In this document: positions 38,618 through 51,805 of the stretch, piece by piece
Layout: every line of letters starts with the position of its first letter
Position numbering within the stretch: the stretch's first letter is position 1
Origin: Aselliscus stoliczkanus
Lineage: Eukaryota; Chordata; Mammalia; Chiroptera; Hipposideridae
Assembly: GCA_033961575.1 (NCBI GenBank)
Contig: CM066732.1
Coordinates: forward strand, 97,269,187-97,333,186
Direction: 5' to 3'
DNA length: 64,000 nt
Notes under the pieces: model-generated
The model's input: only the letters and a program-made list of their open reading frames with translations
What the model was told of the DNA's origin: nothing
Database searches by the model: none
Made by a program: the position numbers and the translations under genes

Positions 38618-39143
38618 CTGTGGCAGACTGTGTTTTATAAAGATGACCACAATATCACCCATCCTTTTTGCTCTTCTTCAGGGTGATTTTGACACTCCCC
38701 CAACAAGAGGGGAGTCCACTTCCCCAGCCCCTTACATCTGTGTGAATTTTATGACTGTTTCAACCAACAGAACATGGAAAAGTAATCCTGCACAAATTCT
38801 GATAATAGTCCTCAACCAGCCTTAGGGCTTCTGCTTCCTCTCTAGAGTTCAAGAGCCAGCCACCATGGCCTCCTCAGAAGTCCTGTGAAGCAGTCCTTGA
38901 AAATGGGCCACCAGGTTGGGGGTTGAGGGAACTAAGGATCCCCAAGGCACTAAACAAGCCATCGGAAGTGAATACTCCAACCCAACCAAACCTGCCAGCG
39001 CCACATGAGAAGAACAAACCACCCAGGCAAACTCTTCTCAAATTCCTAATCCACATAATTGTGAGCAAAATGACTGATTCTTCTAAGCCTCTACATTTTC
39101 ATGTAGTTTGTTACATACCAGCAGATAACCAAAACACCATCCT
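38618..39143 (+). mobile_element. MLT1-type LTR (ERVL-MaLR)
   Basis: GTGGCAGACTGTGTTTTATA, AAGATGACCACAATATCACC, CTTCTGCTTCCTCTCTAGAG, TAATCCACATAATTGTGAGC and the end TAGTTTGTTACATACCAGCA follow the order of MLT1-group solitary LTRs. No internal proviral region is present. It is old, and target duplications are not readable. Confidence 0.55.
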
Positions 39144-39659
39144 TAACAACGAGCCTATGGTTTCTCACTAAAAATGTCACTATGCCACTCAAATTTGGGC
39201 GGCATATATTAGTTCTAATGATCAGGACAGAGCAACTAAACCAGGCATAACTTCATTTGCCACTTTGTGATATGTTTGCTGGAGAACAGCCAACCTTTTA
39301 TCGCAGCACTTAACACAAAGTTCTCATCAAAGCAACACTCATTCCTGAGTTACAAAAAAGATTACCAATTGTTGGAACCTCCCTGCACCAGTCCATGATG
39401 ATTATGGCTCTTTTCTTATATTTACTCAAGTAAATTTTCTAAACCTATTGATTTGCCTAATGATTAAAACACTGTACTACAGAAACAAAATTTGTACTTC
39501 TAAATGAAGAATTTTCTTTTTCCAATCTGTTGATAGATTAAGGAAACCACTGAAATAGTTTTGCTAAACCTGGTAATAGAAAAAAACAACAACAAAAAAC
39601 TTTGCGTAACAAAAGACTAGCAATAAAATATATTTAAATATATCCAAAACAAAAATAGC

Positions 39660-40930
39660 TACTTTAAGAGGACAGATGGCTGATTCCAAGTATAGGGCAA
39701 GGAAGCCCTCAAAAGACTATTAGGTTCATGTTCAAAGAATTCAGAAGACAACTTGAAGGGCGTCCCTTTAGTGAAATGAGACAATTTGAGCATTAATAAG
39801 GATAAGAACTACAATAGTCTGAAACACATTAAATATGTTTAAACTCATGAATTGTTGATCATATTTTTAAAAATCTCATTGGTCATTTTTGGATGATGCT
39901 ACGGAATCAATTCATTATTTTGAAAACTGGTAAATTAAGAAAAAAGAATCAAGCATTTACTCTTTTCTTAATCAAGTTATACCTCAGAGTAATCAAATAG
40001 CTGATGATGAGCAAGTTTTCTTTATAGATGTATTTCAACTAATAAATGAAAGACTGGTAGAATATTACCAATCTTCAATCCCAAATGAAGTAACAGACCT
40101 AGACAATGATGAGCCACAGTACTAACACACCATAAAAACATGGGCAATAAGACATTACATGCGCCTCCTACTGAAAGTTCACAATACCCTTTATGAAAAA
40201 AAATGTCCCCACCTCAGATTAGATGTAAGTCAGACCCCTAATAAGACTCTATGTATAACTAACAATTTACATAAACTACATGACAGAGAAACATGTTAAC
40301 AATACATGGAAGCAATCAGAAAAACCCAAACCATGGGAAATACTACAGACAAATGGCCTAGTTTCTCTAACAAATAAATTGTAAGGGAAAAAAAGATAGA
40401 TAAAACACACCTAGAAATTTTTAAATGCTTAACTGGTGCCAACCAATTGTAATATACAGACTTTATTGGGATTTGATTCAAACTGTTAAAAATAACTTAC
40501 AAAACAATCAGGGAAATGTAAAACCTAATACTTAATGATATTAAGGAATTATTACTTTTTTAGGTGTGATGCTATTATGACTATATTTTAAAGAGAAGTC
40601 TTTATCTTTTAGAGATGTAAAGAAGATGTAAAGAAAAATGCTAAGGGGAAAGATCTGCTTAAAAATAGTTTGGGAGTGAGGTTAAAGAAATGAAACAAGG
40701 GCCGGCCAAGTGGCACGGTGGTTAAACGCTGGCTTCAGAAGCCAGCGGCCCCGGTTCGGGTTCCACATATGAGGGCCAGTGACACTGCCCTCAAAAAAAA
40801 AAAAAAAAGAAATGAAACAAGATTGACCATAACTTGATACATATTTAAGCTGGAGCATGAGTACATGGAGGTTCATTATATCAGTATCGCCATTTTTATG
40901 TATACTTACAATTTTTCTTAATAAGAAGTT
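39660..40930 (+). mobile_element. L1/HAL1-type 3' sequence
   Basis: GAGACAATTTGAGCATTAAT, AATTCATTATTTTGAAAACT, TATACCTCAGAGTAATCAAA, CAACTAATAAATGAAAGACT, then GAGTACATGGAGGTTCATTA and a terminal CAATTTTTCTTAATAAGAAG. It is the same family as 2770-4235, with a type S SINE at 40700-40807. Confidence 0.62.
40700..40807 (+). mobile_element. Type S SINE
   Basis: GGCCGGCCAAGTGGCACGGT to CACTGCCCTC and A tail. AGAAATGAAACAAG flanks it exactly at 40686-40699 and 40808-40821. Confidence 0.93.
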
Positions 40931-41135
40931 AAAAATTAAAAAAGAAAGTTCATTATACTCCATTTTTTTTCTTTGTTTTTTTCCTAAGTAGACTTTTATC
41001 TACTTTACTTAGTTCTGAGGTTAGGACAATTTACTACTACATGAAACAAGAATAAGAATTTGGGTATAAACCAAACTTAATCATAGGAAAAATGGAAATA
41101 ACTGCTTTAGCAAACAATGTATGTGTTATTTCCTA

Positions 41136-41367
<232 letters not shown>

Positions 41368-42849
41368 CTAAAACAAAAGGAACAGCAGTGGCTTATCAGG
41401 GCTAACTAACTAACACAAACATTCCAGCAAAAAGCAGCATTACTAATCCTATACATTAATTAGGTTGCTTTGTTGGAAATGGGGGGGAGGGGAAGGGCCA
41501 ACAAACTCAGTTTCAAAATCTGTTCAGTGAATATTTTTTAAAAGTACGTATCTTTCCATTACAAATACCCAGTGAAATAGCTAGACATTACAAAAACATT
41601 ACATTATGACACAGATATAATTTACAATAGCTGAGATTGCTAGACTTCAGGGAAAGCATGGTGTCAATAGCAGATGACCTAGACAGACCACTTTCCTAAG
41701 TACAATATATTGCTGAAGAAAACGATATGATACCTAATTTACAACAGCTTATAGTTTAATAGGTTGTAAGTTAGATCTTAACATCATCAGAGCTAATAAA
41801 ATTTAGTGTTACATAATACACTTAAATTGCACAGGAAGTAACCATGAGCCACAGAAAAAGGCTGTTCATCAAACCCAATACAATAAGAAAAAGAGGATAT
41901 CAATAAAATGAACAGTACACCTGTTCTGTTAAAAAATGAAGATACAGCAAAAAATATGGCGTGAAGGAGATGAAAACTATAAAGTAATATTACAAGATAA
42001 ACCAAAGAAAAGTAAGAAAAAGAAGCTTTAAAACAACATAAATGATAATTAGAAAAGCTCTTAAATGAGAGAGCTAGGCAATAGGAAGACATAAAAAGAA
42101 GCCTGAGTGAACTCAGAAAAGAGTCATAAAGGAAAGAAAAAGAAATGAAGGCACAACTAGACAAGATATGAGACAAGATACCATACAAATAAGTGAGAAG
42201 AGAGAAACGAGAAAAATGAAAAAAAAATTTAGGAAATTCAAAAATTGAAAGAGATAAATAAAAGGCAAAGTAAAAACAAAATACATATTATAGAAAGCCC
42301 CCCAAAAGAAAAAGTGATGAAATAGAATACTAGCCACTACAATTCAAGAAAATTTTCTGTAAATATAATAAAAAAGGCTAAATCTGCATGTTACCACATA
42401 CCTAAGGAAAAAACTCAGAAGCTCAACACAAGACACAGTCTAATAAAACTAGTGGGTTTTAAAGGGGAAAATATTTCTTTGGGCATTTTTGCAAAAAGTC
42501 CAAATTACTAATAACAGAAATAAAATCAGACTGATGATAGACATTGACACAAACAGTTTATACTAGTAGACAACAGAATTATATAATTAAATACCAAGGA
42601 AATAAAATGTGAACCAAAAAGTTCTATTCTGTCAAGCTAACCTTCAATACTAAAAGAAATAAAGAGTTAAGAACACACAGAATTCAAAGGATATTGTTCC
42701 CAGGAAATGCCCTTAAGAATCAACTATATAACAAGTATCAATCAAGAAATTATAAACGATTTGGCATGAGGATTGACCTGAAAAGGCCTAAAAGCAATGA
42801 TAACCCAGTAACAATGAGCATCCCTGCCTCCAGACTGTAGACTCTGAAC

Positions 42850-44040
42850 ATCATTTCCCACTTAAAAAAAAAAATAAAAAATCAGGGCTTCTTAAGAGAA
42901 ATGGCTTACTCCAGATCTGGCACAGGAAATTATACACAAAGAAAATATAGGGCATCTTGTTAATGAGAAAGCAAAAATGTTAACACTACTATTACAGGCA
43001 AGTCAATAAGAAATCAGAGACAACTGAAAGGATTCCTATTTGCCAAAGGTGAAACAATTTGTGCATATACACAAATGGTGACTGCAATGATTGGAAAACA
43101 AGAAAAATATAAACACACATGAGTTCATAATGACACGCAAAACAGAAAAAATAATGTGGATTATACTGTGGAAGGGAGTCCAGAGGAAGAGTAATAGATA
43201 TATATGACATGGGGGGGAGGAGTGGGGTGGCGAATTGGGGGAGGGGGGTTGTCACTTTTAGGGTAAAAAGTATAACTATTGCACTGTGTTGTACACCTGA
43301 AACTAATTAAAAATAAATTTTAAAAAAACAAAACAGAAAAAATAATTCCTCTTTGGTCAATTTTGGAAGTTGCTAGGGCATAACTATTTATCCTAAAAAC
43401 TGGTAAATATATAGAAATAACCAAGAATTTATACTGCCTTTCTGGTATGAACAGTAATTCAGGGCATCCAAAGAGATGATGAGTGTCGCTTTTACCCTAG
43501 AGAATAATCACAGCTAATAAATGTGGAAGAACTGATAGAATTAGGAAATCACATAGAATTAGGAATTCCCATCCCTGGTTAAATAATGAATCTAGGCAAT
43601 GAGCATCAATGGCTGCTAAAAACATATGGTGGATGTGCATAGTGTACTTTAATATGGATCAAGCTGAACCCATTGATCAATCTTAACATCACTAAAAAGG
43701 ACAATGAAACATAAGTGCTTCCTGATTTGATGCAACAAAATTTTTTTAGTACCATCTATAAAGTCTCCTGCCTTCCCTAAAAGAGCCTAGATGTAATCTA
43801 GCAGTTAGATTTAATTATCCGTTTATAAAAATAAGGGGACTACAGGCACATGTTAAATGTCAAGATGAGGATACCATAAGCTAAATCCATGATGTTGGAT
43901 ATCATAAAGGACAATATGACCCAGTTTCTCCAACAAATAAATGCATGGGAGAGAAAAACCTTATATTACACATCACAAGAAACAAGGTATATATCAACCT
44001 AAGGCAACAGCTAGCAAGAAATAGAAAAACATTTTTAAGT
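42850..44040 (+). mobile_element. L1/HAL1-type sequence
   Basis: ATCAGGGCTTCTTAAGAGAA, AATTTGTGCATATACACAAA, TCCTAAAAACTGGTAAATAT, CACAGCTAATAAATGTGGAA, TAGGCAATGAGCATCAATGG and CAACAAATAAATGCATGGGA follow the same order as the related blocks at 2.8 and 39.7 kb. A younger L1 fragment at 43156-43329 interrupts it. Confidence 0.62.
43156..43329 (+). mobile_element. 5'-truncated L1 3' end with perfect 17-bp target duplication
   Basis: The end reads GCACTGTGTTGTACACCTGA, AACTAATTAAAAATAAATTT and A-rich sequence, an L1 3' end. AAAACAGAAAAAATAAT is duplicated without mismatch at 43139-43155 and 43330-43346, so the insertion is fairly young. A G-rich stretch (43209-43249) lies inside. Confidence 0.88.
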
Positions 44041-46319
44041 ACTTAAAAAAAAATATTGTCAACCCAAAATTCTGGTATCCAGAAAGAATACCATTCGAGG
44101 ATAAGGACACTCTCGAATAAAGGAAAATTAAGATTGTGTGTTGATAGCAGAGCTGCTGTGACAGAATTAGATGACGAGGGCAACTTTTCTTAGAGAATAA
44201 CCACAGCTAATAAATGCAGAAGAAATGACAGAATTAGGAAATCACCTAGAATTTTTTCTAGAGAAAAAAAGAAATTTCTTCTAAGGAAACAGAACAAAGG
44301 AAAAATGGGAATATCAGGAATGAAAGAAGAGCAACAGAAATCTAGGTAAATATAATGGACTAACCTCTTCTTACATTCTTTAAAATATGCTTGACAGGTA
44401 AGAACAAAAATTATAACACTGAAAGGATTTTCAATGTATACAGATATATCTCATAGGACTACTACAAAAAAAGGTGGAATGTTAAAGACTTATATAATGG
44501 TGATTAGGTTTCTGCATTCCATGTAGAGTGGTAATATAACAATTTTAGTAGACTGAAAAATTAGGTAGGTAATCCCGAGAGCAACTGCTTAAAATAACTA
44601 TACTAAAACAACATAATGAAAAGCCAAAAAATTTAAAAAATTTTAAAAATAATAAAGTAGCACATCAAAACATGTTAGGATAATCCAAAAGAAGGAAGGA
44701 AAAGAGAAATAAAAGAATAAAAACAGGGGGCATAAACATAAAACAAATAATAAAATGTCTGACCTAAATCTAAATATATCTGCATAATCTCTTTAAATAT
44801 AAAAGGCCTACAAAACTAAAAATAAGAAAATATAGGGAAAACAAAAACCTCACTGGTAAAGGCAAACATTTAGTAAAATTAGTGACCCATTCACTTATAA
44901 AGCTAGTATGAAGGTTAAAAGACAAAAGTAGTAAAATCATTTATAATTACAATAACTAAAGGGTATAAGAGCACACACAGAAAAGAAGTATAAAATATGA
45001 TGTCAAGAACATAAAATGTGGAGGGTGGGTAAATGAGTAAATATGTAGTGTTCTTAGACTGGGTTTGAACTTAAGTGACTATCAACATAAAAGAGACTGC
45101 TTTAAACATAAGTTGTTACATGAATCGCATGGTAATCATATGCCAAAAACCTGTAATAGATACACAAAAATAAAGAGAAAGGAATCCAAACATAACACAA
45201 AATAAAGTCAACAAGGTGCAGGGGGAAAGCAAGAAAAGAAAGGAACAGAGAAGATATACAAAAACACCCTAAAAATAATTAATAAAATGGCAATAAGTAC
45301 ATACCTATCAATAATTACTTTAAATGTAAATGGACTATATGTTCCAATCAAAAGACATAGGGTGGCTGAACAGATTCAAAACAAAACAAAACCAAACCAT
45401 ACTTACGCTGTCTACAAGAGACTCACTTAAGATCTAAAGACGCACAAAAACTGAAAGTGAAGGGATATAAAAAGATATTTCATGCAAATGAAAAAGAAAA
45501 GGAAGCTGGAGTAGAATACTTATATCACAAAATAAGACTTTAGAATAAGGACTGTAACAAGAGACAAAGAAGGGCATTATATAATGATAAAGGGATCATT
45601 CCAACAAGAGGATATAACACTTGTAAATATCTATGCACCCAACCCAGAAGCACCTGATGTATAAAGAAAATATTACATCATAAATGGAAAGATTGACAGT
45701 AATACAGCAATAGTAAGGGACTTTAACACGTTACTTCATCAATGGATAGATCATCCAGTCTTAAAATCAACTAGGAAACACTGACCTTAAACAACATTAG
45801 ATCAGATGAACCTAACAGATATTTACAGAACATTCCATCTAAAAAACAGCAGAATATACATTCTTTTCAAGTGCACATGGAACATTCTTCAGAACAGATC
45901 ACATGTTAGGCCACAAAACAAGTCCCAGTAAATTTAAGAACACTGAAATTATATGAAGCATCTTTTCAGACCAAAATGGTATCAGACTAGAAATCAATTT
46001 CAAGACAAAAACTGGAAAAAACATAAATACATGGAGGCTAACAACATGCTACTAAACAACAAATTGGTTAAGGAAAAAATCAAAAAGGAAATCAAAAATA
46101 CCTTGAGACAAATGAATATGTAACACAATGGTCCAAAATCTATGGGACACAGCAAAAGCAATTCTAAGATGGAAGTTGACAGTGATACAGAAATAAGAAA
46201 AGTCTCAAACAATCTAACCTTATACCTAAAAGAACTAGAAAAAGAACAACAAAAAAAGCCCAAAGTGAGTAGACAGAAGGAAATAAAAAACAGAGTTGTA
46301 ATAAATGAAACAGAGGCTA

Positions 46320-46693
46320 AGTGACACTGCCCTCTACAGCTAACAACAGCTCCACCTGGAGCTGGGCTGTGCGAGCCCCGGTGATGGTGTGGGCTGCAGC
46401 CCCTGCTGCAGTGGGCTGCCATATGCTACAGTGAGTGGCCCGCAGCCAGCGTGAGCGGCTGGCAGCCAAGCGTGAGCTGCCAATAGCCGCGATGAGCGAC
46501 ATCCAGAGGCCAGCGACCGATCTGCCTCATCCGGGAAGAGCGCAATGACGATACCAACAGTGAAGCAACATCCTCCGCAACTAAACTGAAGAACAAGAAG
46601 ACAGCAACTTGTCTGTTCCCCTTCCCCGATTCCCCAACGCTGTTCCCCTCCACCAAATCCCCAATAAAATCTTTAAAAAAAAAAAAAAAAAAA
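46320..46693 (+). mobile_element. 5'-truncated type L SINE
   Basis: It starts inside the head at AGTGACACTGCCCTCTACAG, continues through the body with CTAACAACAGC and ends CCCCAATAAAATCTTTAAAA plus A run. The duplication GAAACAGAGGCTA (46307-46319) reappears at 46694-46718 with a 12-bp A/G-rich expansion inside it. Confidence 0.88.
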
Positions 46694-47309
46694 GAAACAG
46701 AAAAAGAAAGAGAGGCTAAAAACACAATAGAAAAATCAAAGAAACTAAGAACCAGTTCTTTGAAAAGATAAATAAAACTAATAAACCTTTAGTCAGACTC
46801 ATCAAGAAAAAGAGGAGGTTCAAATAAATAAGAAATGAAAGAGAAGTTACAACTGACACCACAGAAATACAAAGGATAAGAGAATACTATGAACAATTGT
46901 ACACCAACAAACTGGACAACTAGAAGAAATGGAAAAATTTCTAAAAACATACAATCTTCCAAGACTCAATCTGGAAAAAACAAAAAATGTCAACAGACCA
47001 ATTACTAGTAACAAAATTGAATCAGTAATCAAAAAACTCCCAAAAAACAGAAGTTCAGGACCAGACAGCTTTACAGGTGAATTATACCAAACATTTAAGT
47101 ATCTTTCTCAAACTATTCCAAAAATTCAAGGGGAACAATCACACTACAAAAAATAAAATTGCAGACCAATATCCTTGATGAACATAGATGCAAATATTCT
47201 TAACAAAATATTAGCCAAATTCAACAATAATACATTAAAAGGATTGTACCCCATGATTAAGTGGTATTTATTCCAGGGATGCAGGGATGAATCAATATGC
47301 ACATAACAA

Positions 47310-47794
47310 CTGGGCAGGCCAAGTGGCGCGTTGGTTAAGAGCTGGCTTGGGACGCCAGTGGCCCCAATTCGGATCCCACATATGAGGGCCAGTGACACTG
47401 CCCTTATAGCTAAGATGGTGAACAACAGCTAGACCTGGAGCTGGGCTGCTGTGAGTCCCCAGGATGGCATAGCTGCAGGCCCTGCTGCAGTGGGCTGCCA
47501 TAGGCTACAGTGAGTGGCTGGCGGCCAGCGTGAGCGGCTGGCAGCCAGTGTAAGTTGCCACGAGCTGCTGTTGAGTGGTTGTCCAGAGGCCGGTGACTGA
47601 TCTGCCTCACCTAAGAGCACAATGATGATACCAACATGGGCCAGTGAAGCAAAGTCCTCCAGAATTAGACTGAACAACAAAAGGACAGCAACTTGTCTGT
47701 TCCCCTTCCCCGGTTCCCCAATGCTGTTCCCTTCCCCCAATTCCGCAATGCTGTTCCCCTCCCCCAATTCCCCAATAAAATCTTTAAAAAAAAA
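47310..47794 (+). mobile_element. Type L SINE
   Basis: GGCAGGCCAAGTGGCGCGTT to CAATAAAATCTTTAAAA, full length with a doubled pyrimidine-rich segment (CCCCCAATTCCGCAATGCTG then CCCCCAATTCCCCAATAAAA). ATGCACATAACAA / ATGCACATAGCAA flank it (47297-47309, 47795-47807). It lies inside L1 ORF2. Confidence 0.92.
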
Positions 47795-48075
47795 ATGCAC
47801 ATAGCAATCAATAGAATATACCATTTTAACAAAACAAAGGCTAAAAGTAATGTGATCATCTCAGTTGATGCAGAGAAAACATTCAACAAAGTCAACATTC
47901 ATTTATGACTAAAACTCTCAACATGTGGCTATAGAGGAAACATACCTCAACATAATAAAGGCCATGTATGACAAATCCACAGCTAACATCATATTCAACG
48001 GTGAAAAGCTTAAAGCTTTTCCCCTAAGGTCAAGAACAAGACAAGGGTGCTCACTCTCACCACTTTTATTCAATA

Positions 48076-48302
48076 CACAGAGGGTGCCAAAAATGTACAC
48101 ACATTTTAAGAATGGAAAAAACTGTATTGTCATACTCAATACCAATAGCAAAAGATGCATACAAGTTACAATTGACTTCTGAAATTACAAGAGGTGCTCA
48201 AAGTGATTATCATCAGCATCCAGACACTTCTGATTACAGCGAACTACTTACTGCTTGAGCAGATAACATCGCTTAAACTGTGTATTTTTTTGGCACCCCT
48301 GG
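48076..48302. mobile_element. Mariner-type non-autonomous element, copy 1
   Basis: The left end CACAGAGGGTGCCAAAAATG and the reverse of the right end, CCAGGGGTGCCAAAAAAATA, are inverted repeats, with TA on both sides (48074-48075, 48303-48304). The flanking L1 ORF2 joins up when the element is removed. On the minus strand a short frame ends KCLDADDNHFEHLL before TAA, resembling the C-terminal tail of IS630/Tc1-mariner transposases. The rest of the transposase is deleted. Confidence 0.78.
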
Positions 48303-48729
48303 TAGTATTGGAAGTCTTAGACACAGCAATTAGACAAGAAAACAAAAAAGCACCCAAATTGGAAAGGAAGTAATAAAACTGTCCCTATCTGCACATGACA
48401 TACTATATATAGAAGACCCTAAAGACTCCAGCAAAAAACTACTGAAACTCATAAATTCCGTAAAATTTATAAACTTAATATTCAGAAATCTGTATCATTT
48501 CTATATACTACCAATTAATTATCAGAGAAATTAAGAAAACAATCCCATGTACAAACTGCATCAAAAAGAAAACAATACCTAGGAATACATTTAACCAAGA
48601 AGGGAAAATACCTATACTCTGAACACTATATGACACTGATGAAAAACACTGAAGGGGACACAAATAAATGGAAGACTAAGTGTGTTCATGGATTGGAGGA
48701 ATTAATATCATTAAAATGTCTGTTCTACC

Positions 48730-49110
48730 AGGCCAACTGAGCGGCTCAGTTGCTTAAGAGCATCAGTTTCTAGTAACAGGGTCTCCGGTTCAATTCCCAC
48801 ATGGGCCAGTGAGCTGAGCCTTAGCTGAGCTGCCAATATGTGGCAGGATGGCTCAGCTGGTGAGAGCACATTCTCCTAACAAGGTTTCCAGTTCACTCCT
48901 GCTATGCCTACCCGCAACTAAGATTGAACACGGCACCTTGAGCTGAGTGGCCACGAGCTGCTGACAGGTGGGTGGATAGCAACTGGACTTGGAGCTGAGC
49001 TAGCTGCGCCCTCCAAAACTATGACTGAAGGACAACAACTTGGCTGTTCCCCTTTCCCATTCCCCAACACTGTTCCCCATCCCCAATTTCCCAAAAAAAT
49101 CTTTTAAAAA
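48730..49110 (+). mobile_element. Type M SINE
   Basis: AGGCCAACTGAGCGGCTCAG, TCTCCGGTTCAATTCCCACA, then CAGGATGGCTCAGCTGGTGA, a second unit with GTTTCCAGTTCACTCC, AAGATTGAACACGGCACCTT and the pyrimidine tail. AAATGTCTGTTCTACC / AAATGTCCATTCTACC flank it. It lies in L1 ORF2. Confidence 0.85.
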
Positions 49111-49594
49111 AAATGTCCATTCTACCTAAAATAATCTACAGATTCAATACAATCATTACCAAAATACCATAGTAATGTTCACAGAACTAGAAAAATAATC
49201 CTAAAAGTTAAATGGAAACATAAACGATCCAGAATAGCCAAGGCAAGCTTCGGAAAGAACAAAATTAGAGGTATCACACTCCCCAATTTCAAACTATACT
49301 ATAAAGTTATAGTAACCAAAACAATAGTTCTGGCATAAAACAAACACACAGAGCAACAGAACAGAACAAAAATCCCAGAAATTAACCCACACTTAGGTGG
49401 CCAATTAATCTATGACAAAGGAAGCAAGAATATATAATAAGGAAAAATAAGTCTCTTCAATAAATGGTGTTGAGAAATCTGGATAGACACATGCAAAAAA
49501 ATGAAGTGGAACCATCTTGTCATGCCATATACAAAATAAACTCAAGATGAATATGATTTCTACAATAAAGTCACTTCAAAAATAATGATATATG

Positions 49595-49737
49595 GGGCCG
49601 GCCAAGTGGCTCATTGGTTAAGAGCTCGTTCAAAAGTGCGAGCTGAGCTCTGAGCAACGGCGGTTTGATGCCAGCCTGAGCTGAGTTGCCGTTGAGCTGC
49701 CAAAAGGTGGTAGGATGGCTTAGCTAAAAATAATAAT
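49595..49737 (+). mobile_element. Type C SINE
   Basis: GGGCCGGCCAAGTGGCTCAT to GGTAGGATGGCTTAGCTAAA. AATAATGATATATG flanks it exactly (49581-49594 and 49738-49751). It is inserted at the 3' border of the L1 block. Confidence 0.92.
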
Positions 49738-50315
49738 AATAATGATATATGTAGGTGAAAAACAAAGGGATTCCCACTTCTGCTTCAGTTCTCTTTATTC
49801 TCCAAATGGTAGTTTAATCCTGACACATCTTGCATGCCAACAGCAAAATGTTGGTGACATTTCTGTAGCCTGACAAAAAGATTAAATTACAATATTTTCC
49901 TTCAAAGCAGACTGAATGTGACTTCATATTAGGTACTACGGCATTAGGTACTACATGGAAATACATCATTAACTTTGAACTCATCCGAATATAATTCCTA
50001 GTTTCCAGAATTTACAGTATAGGACCTCCTGAATACAGCCATTGTTCAATTACAATTCAGTGTGGGTAACAAAGTGAAATTTAGAAGAAGTAAAGTTATC
50101 ATTAGATATTAAGCTCTTTATTAAATCTTTAAATTTTTGCCTATCAGTCTATATTGCTTTCTTAAAAATTACGTATCAGTTTCTTTGTATAACTTGTAAG
50201 TTTCATGTGATGTGTTTTTATTGTATAAATATCACTATAAGCTTATTTATAAATTTAAAAATCAAAGGAATGGGAATAGGTATACCATATAATCACTAAT
50301 CAAAACAAAGTTGGA

Positions 50316-50464
50316 GGGGCTGGCCGAGTGGCTCCGTTGGTTAACAGCTCGCTCAAGAGTGCGAGCTGAGCTCTGAGCAACAGCCGTTCGATGCCCAGCC
50401 TGAGCTGAGCTGCCGCTAAGCTGCCAACAGGTGGCAGGATGGCTCAACTTTAAAAAAAAAAAAA
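50316..50464 (+). mobile_element. Type C SINE
   Basis: GGGCTGGCCGAGTGGCTCCG to CAGGATGGCTCAACTTTAAA. AAAGTTGGA flanks it (50307-50315 and 50465-50473). Confidence 0.9.
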
Positions 50465-50942
50465 AAAGTTGGAACACCTATGATAATATCAGACAATGTA
50501 GACTTCAGAACAAAAAAAATCCAGAGATAAAGGCCATCATGTAATCACAAAAGGGCAAATTTACAAAGAAATTATAAATATGTATTCATCTAAAAAAGAG
50601 CATCAAAATAAATGAAATAACAAACTGAAAGGAGAAATAGACAAATACATAATTATAATTGGAGACTTCATCATTCCAGTCTCAAAAAAATAAGTAGGAA
50701 ATCAGCAAGACTATAGAAGAACTGAACAATAAGGTGGTATACTAAAAAATATATTTGGTCTTTGTATTTGCTCTATAAATCTTTACATTTATACATTTAT
50801 CTCCAGTTCCTGACAGAGTGGCATTTCCTGAATGATAAGAATGCCTGTTATGTTGATGGGGTGACTCCTGGCAGGTCACCTAAATCAATTCAGAATGGCG
50901 GCTAGTCACCAAAAAGACCAACCATGAAGATCAGAGGGTTGG

Positions 50943-51296
50943 ACAGCTCGACCTGGAGCTGGGCTGCATGAGTCCCAGTGACAGCGTAGCTGCAGCCCCT
51001 GCTGCAGTGGGCTGCCATAGGCTACAGTGAGTGGCCAGCAGCCAGCGTGAGCGGCCGGCAGCCGGAGTGAGCTACCAATAGCAGCCGCGAGCGGCCGTCC
51101 AGGGGCCGGTGACTGATTTGCCTCATCCGGGAAGAGCGCAATGACGATACCAACATGGGCCAGTAAAGCAACGTCCTGCACAACTAGACTGAAGAACAAA
51201 AAAGGACAGCAGCTTGTCTCTTCCCCTTCCCCGATTCTCCAATGCTGTTCCCCTCCCTCAATTCCCCAATAAAATCTTAAAAAAAAAAAAAAAAAG
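50943..51296 (+). mobile_element. 5'-truncated type L SINE
   Basis: It starts in the body at ACAGCTCGACCTGGAGCTGG and ends CCCCAATAAAATCTTAAAAA with A run. The 180 bases before it (50765-50940, ending GATCAGAGGGTTGG) are not L1-like and I could not assign them. No clear target duplication. Confidence 0.85.
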
Positions 51297-51805
51297 AATG
51301 CAACCATCAACCAACGGAAACTAATGGCATTTAGAGAACATTTCACCCAACAGAAGCAGGATACACATTCTAAAGTGCACATGGAACAACATACCAAGAG
51401 AGACCATGTCACATCCTAGGGCACAAAACAAACCTTAACAAATCAAGTCATACATAGGATCATGTTCTCTTTCATAATGGGATTAGCTATTAATCAATAG
51501 CAGCTAAATAACAGGAAATTCTACAAACACTTGGAAATTAAACAAAAACTTCAGGGCTGGTGCTGATTTTTGTAAATAACATTTAATGGAACAAAGTCAT
51601 ACCCATTCGTGTATGTATTATCTATGGCTGCTTTCGTACTACTAGAAAGAGTCAAGTAATTACAACTGAATATGGCATTCTGGCCTACCATATTTACTAT
51701 TTGGACGTCTAAGAAAAAGTTTGATAATTCCTGTTCCAAATAACCTAAAGAGGAAGTCTCTAGGCAAATTAGAAAATATTTTTATTTAAACAAAAATAAA
51801 AATAC

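Larger units (their letters stand above)
44040..49560 (+). mobile_element. L1 element, plus strand, interrupted ORF2
   Basis: The region upstream of ORF2 starts with CAACCCAAAATTCTGGTATC. ORF2 begins near 45290: ACTTTAAATGTAAATGGACT encodes the endonuclease start (TLNVNG), followed by a PIKRHRVAE-like stretch. TTTACAGGTGAATTATACCA (47072), AATATCCTTGATGAACATAG (47168) and CAAGGGTGCTCACTCTCACC (48043) are reverse-transcriptase-region landmarks. Stops and frameshifts abound, and it is cut by SINEs at 46320, 47310 and 48730 and by a mariner element at 48076. It is dead. Confidence 0.85.

Noticed and set aside
41793..42337. Overlapping Phe/Leu/Ser-rich ORFs on the minus strand
   Set aside because: These are translations of A-rich DNA read in reverse (poly-Phe/Ser composition). 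No domain or start context supports a gene.
50765..50940. Possible exon or LTR between L1 and a truncated SINE
   Set aside because: It is not L1-like, but I could find neither a long frame with splice sites nor LTR ends, so it is left unassigned.
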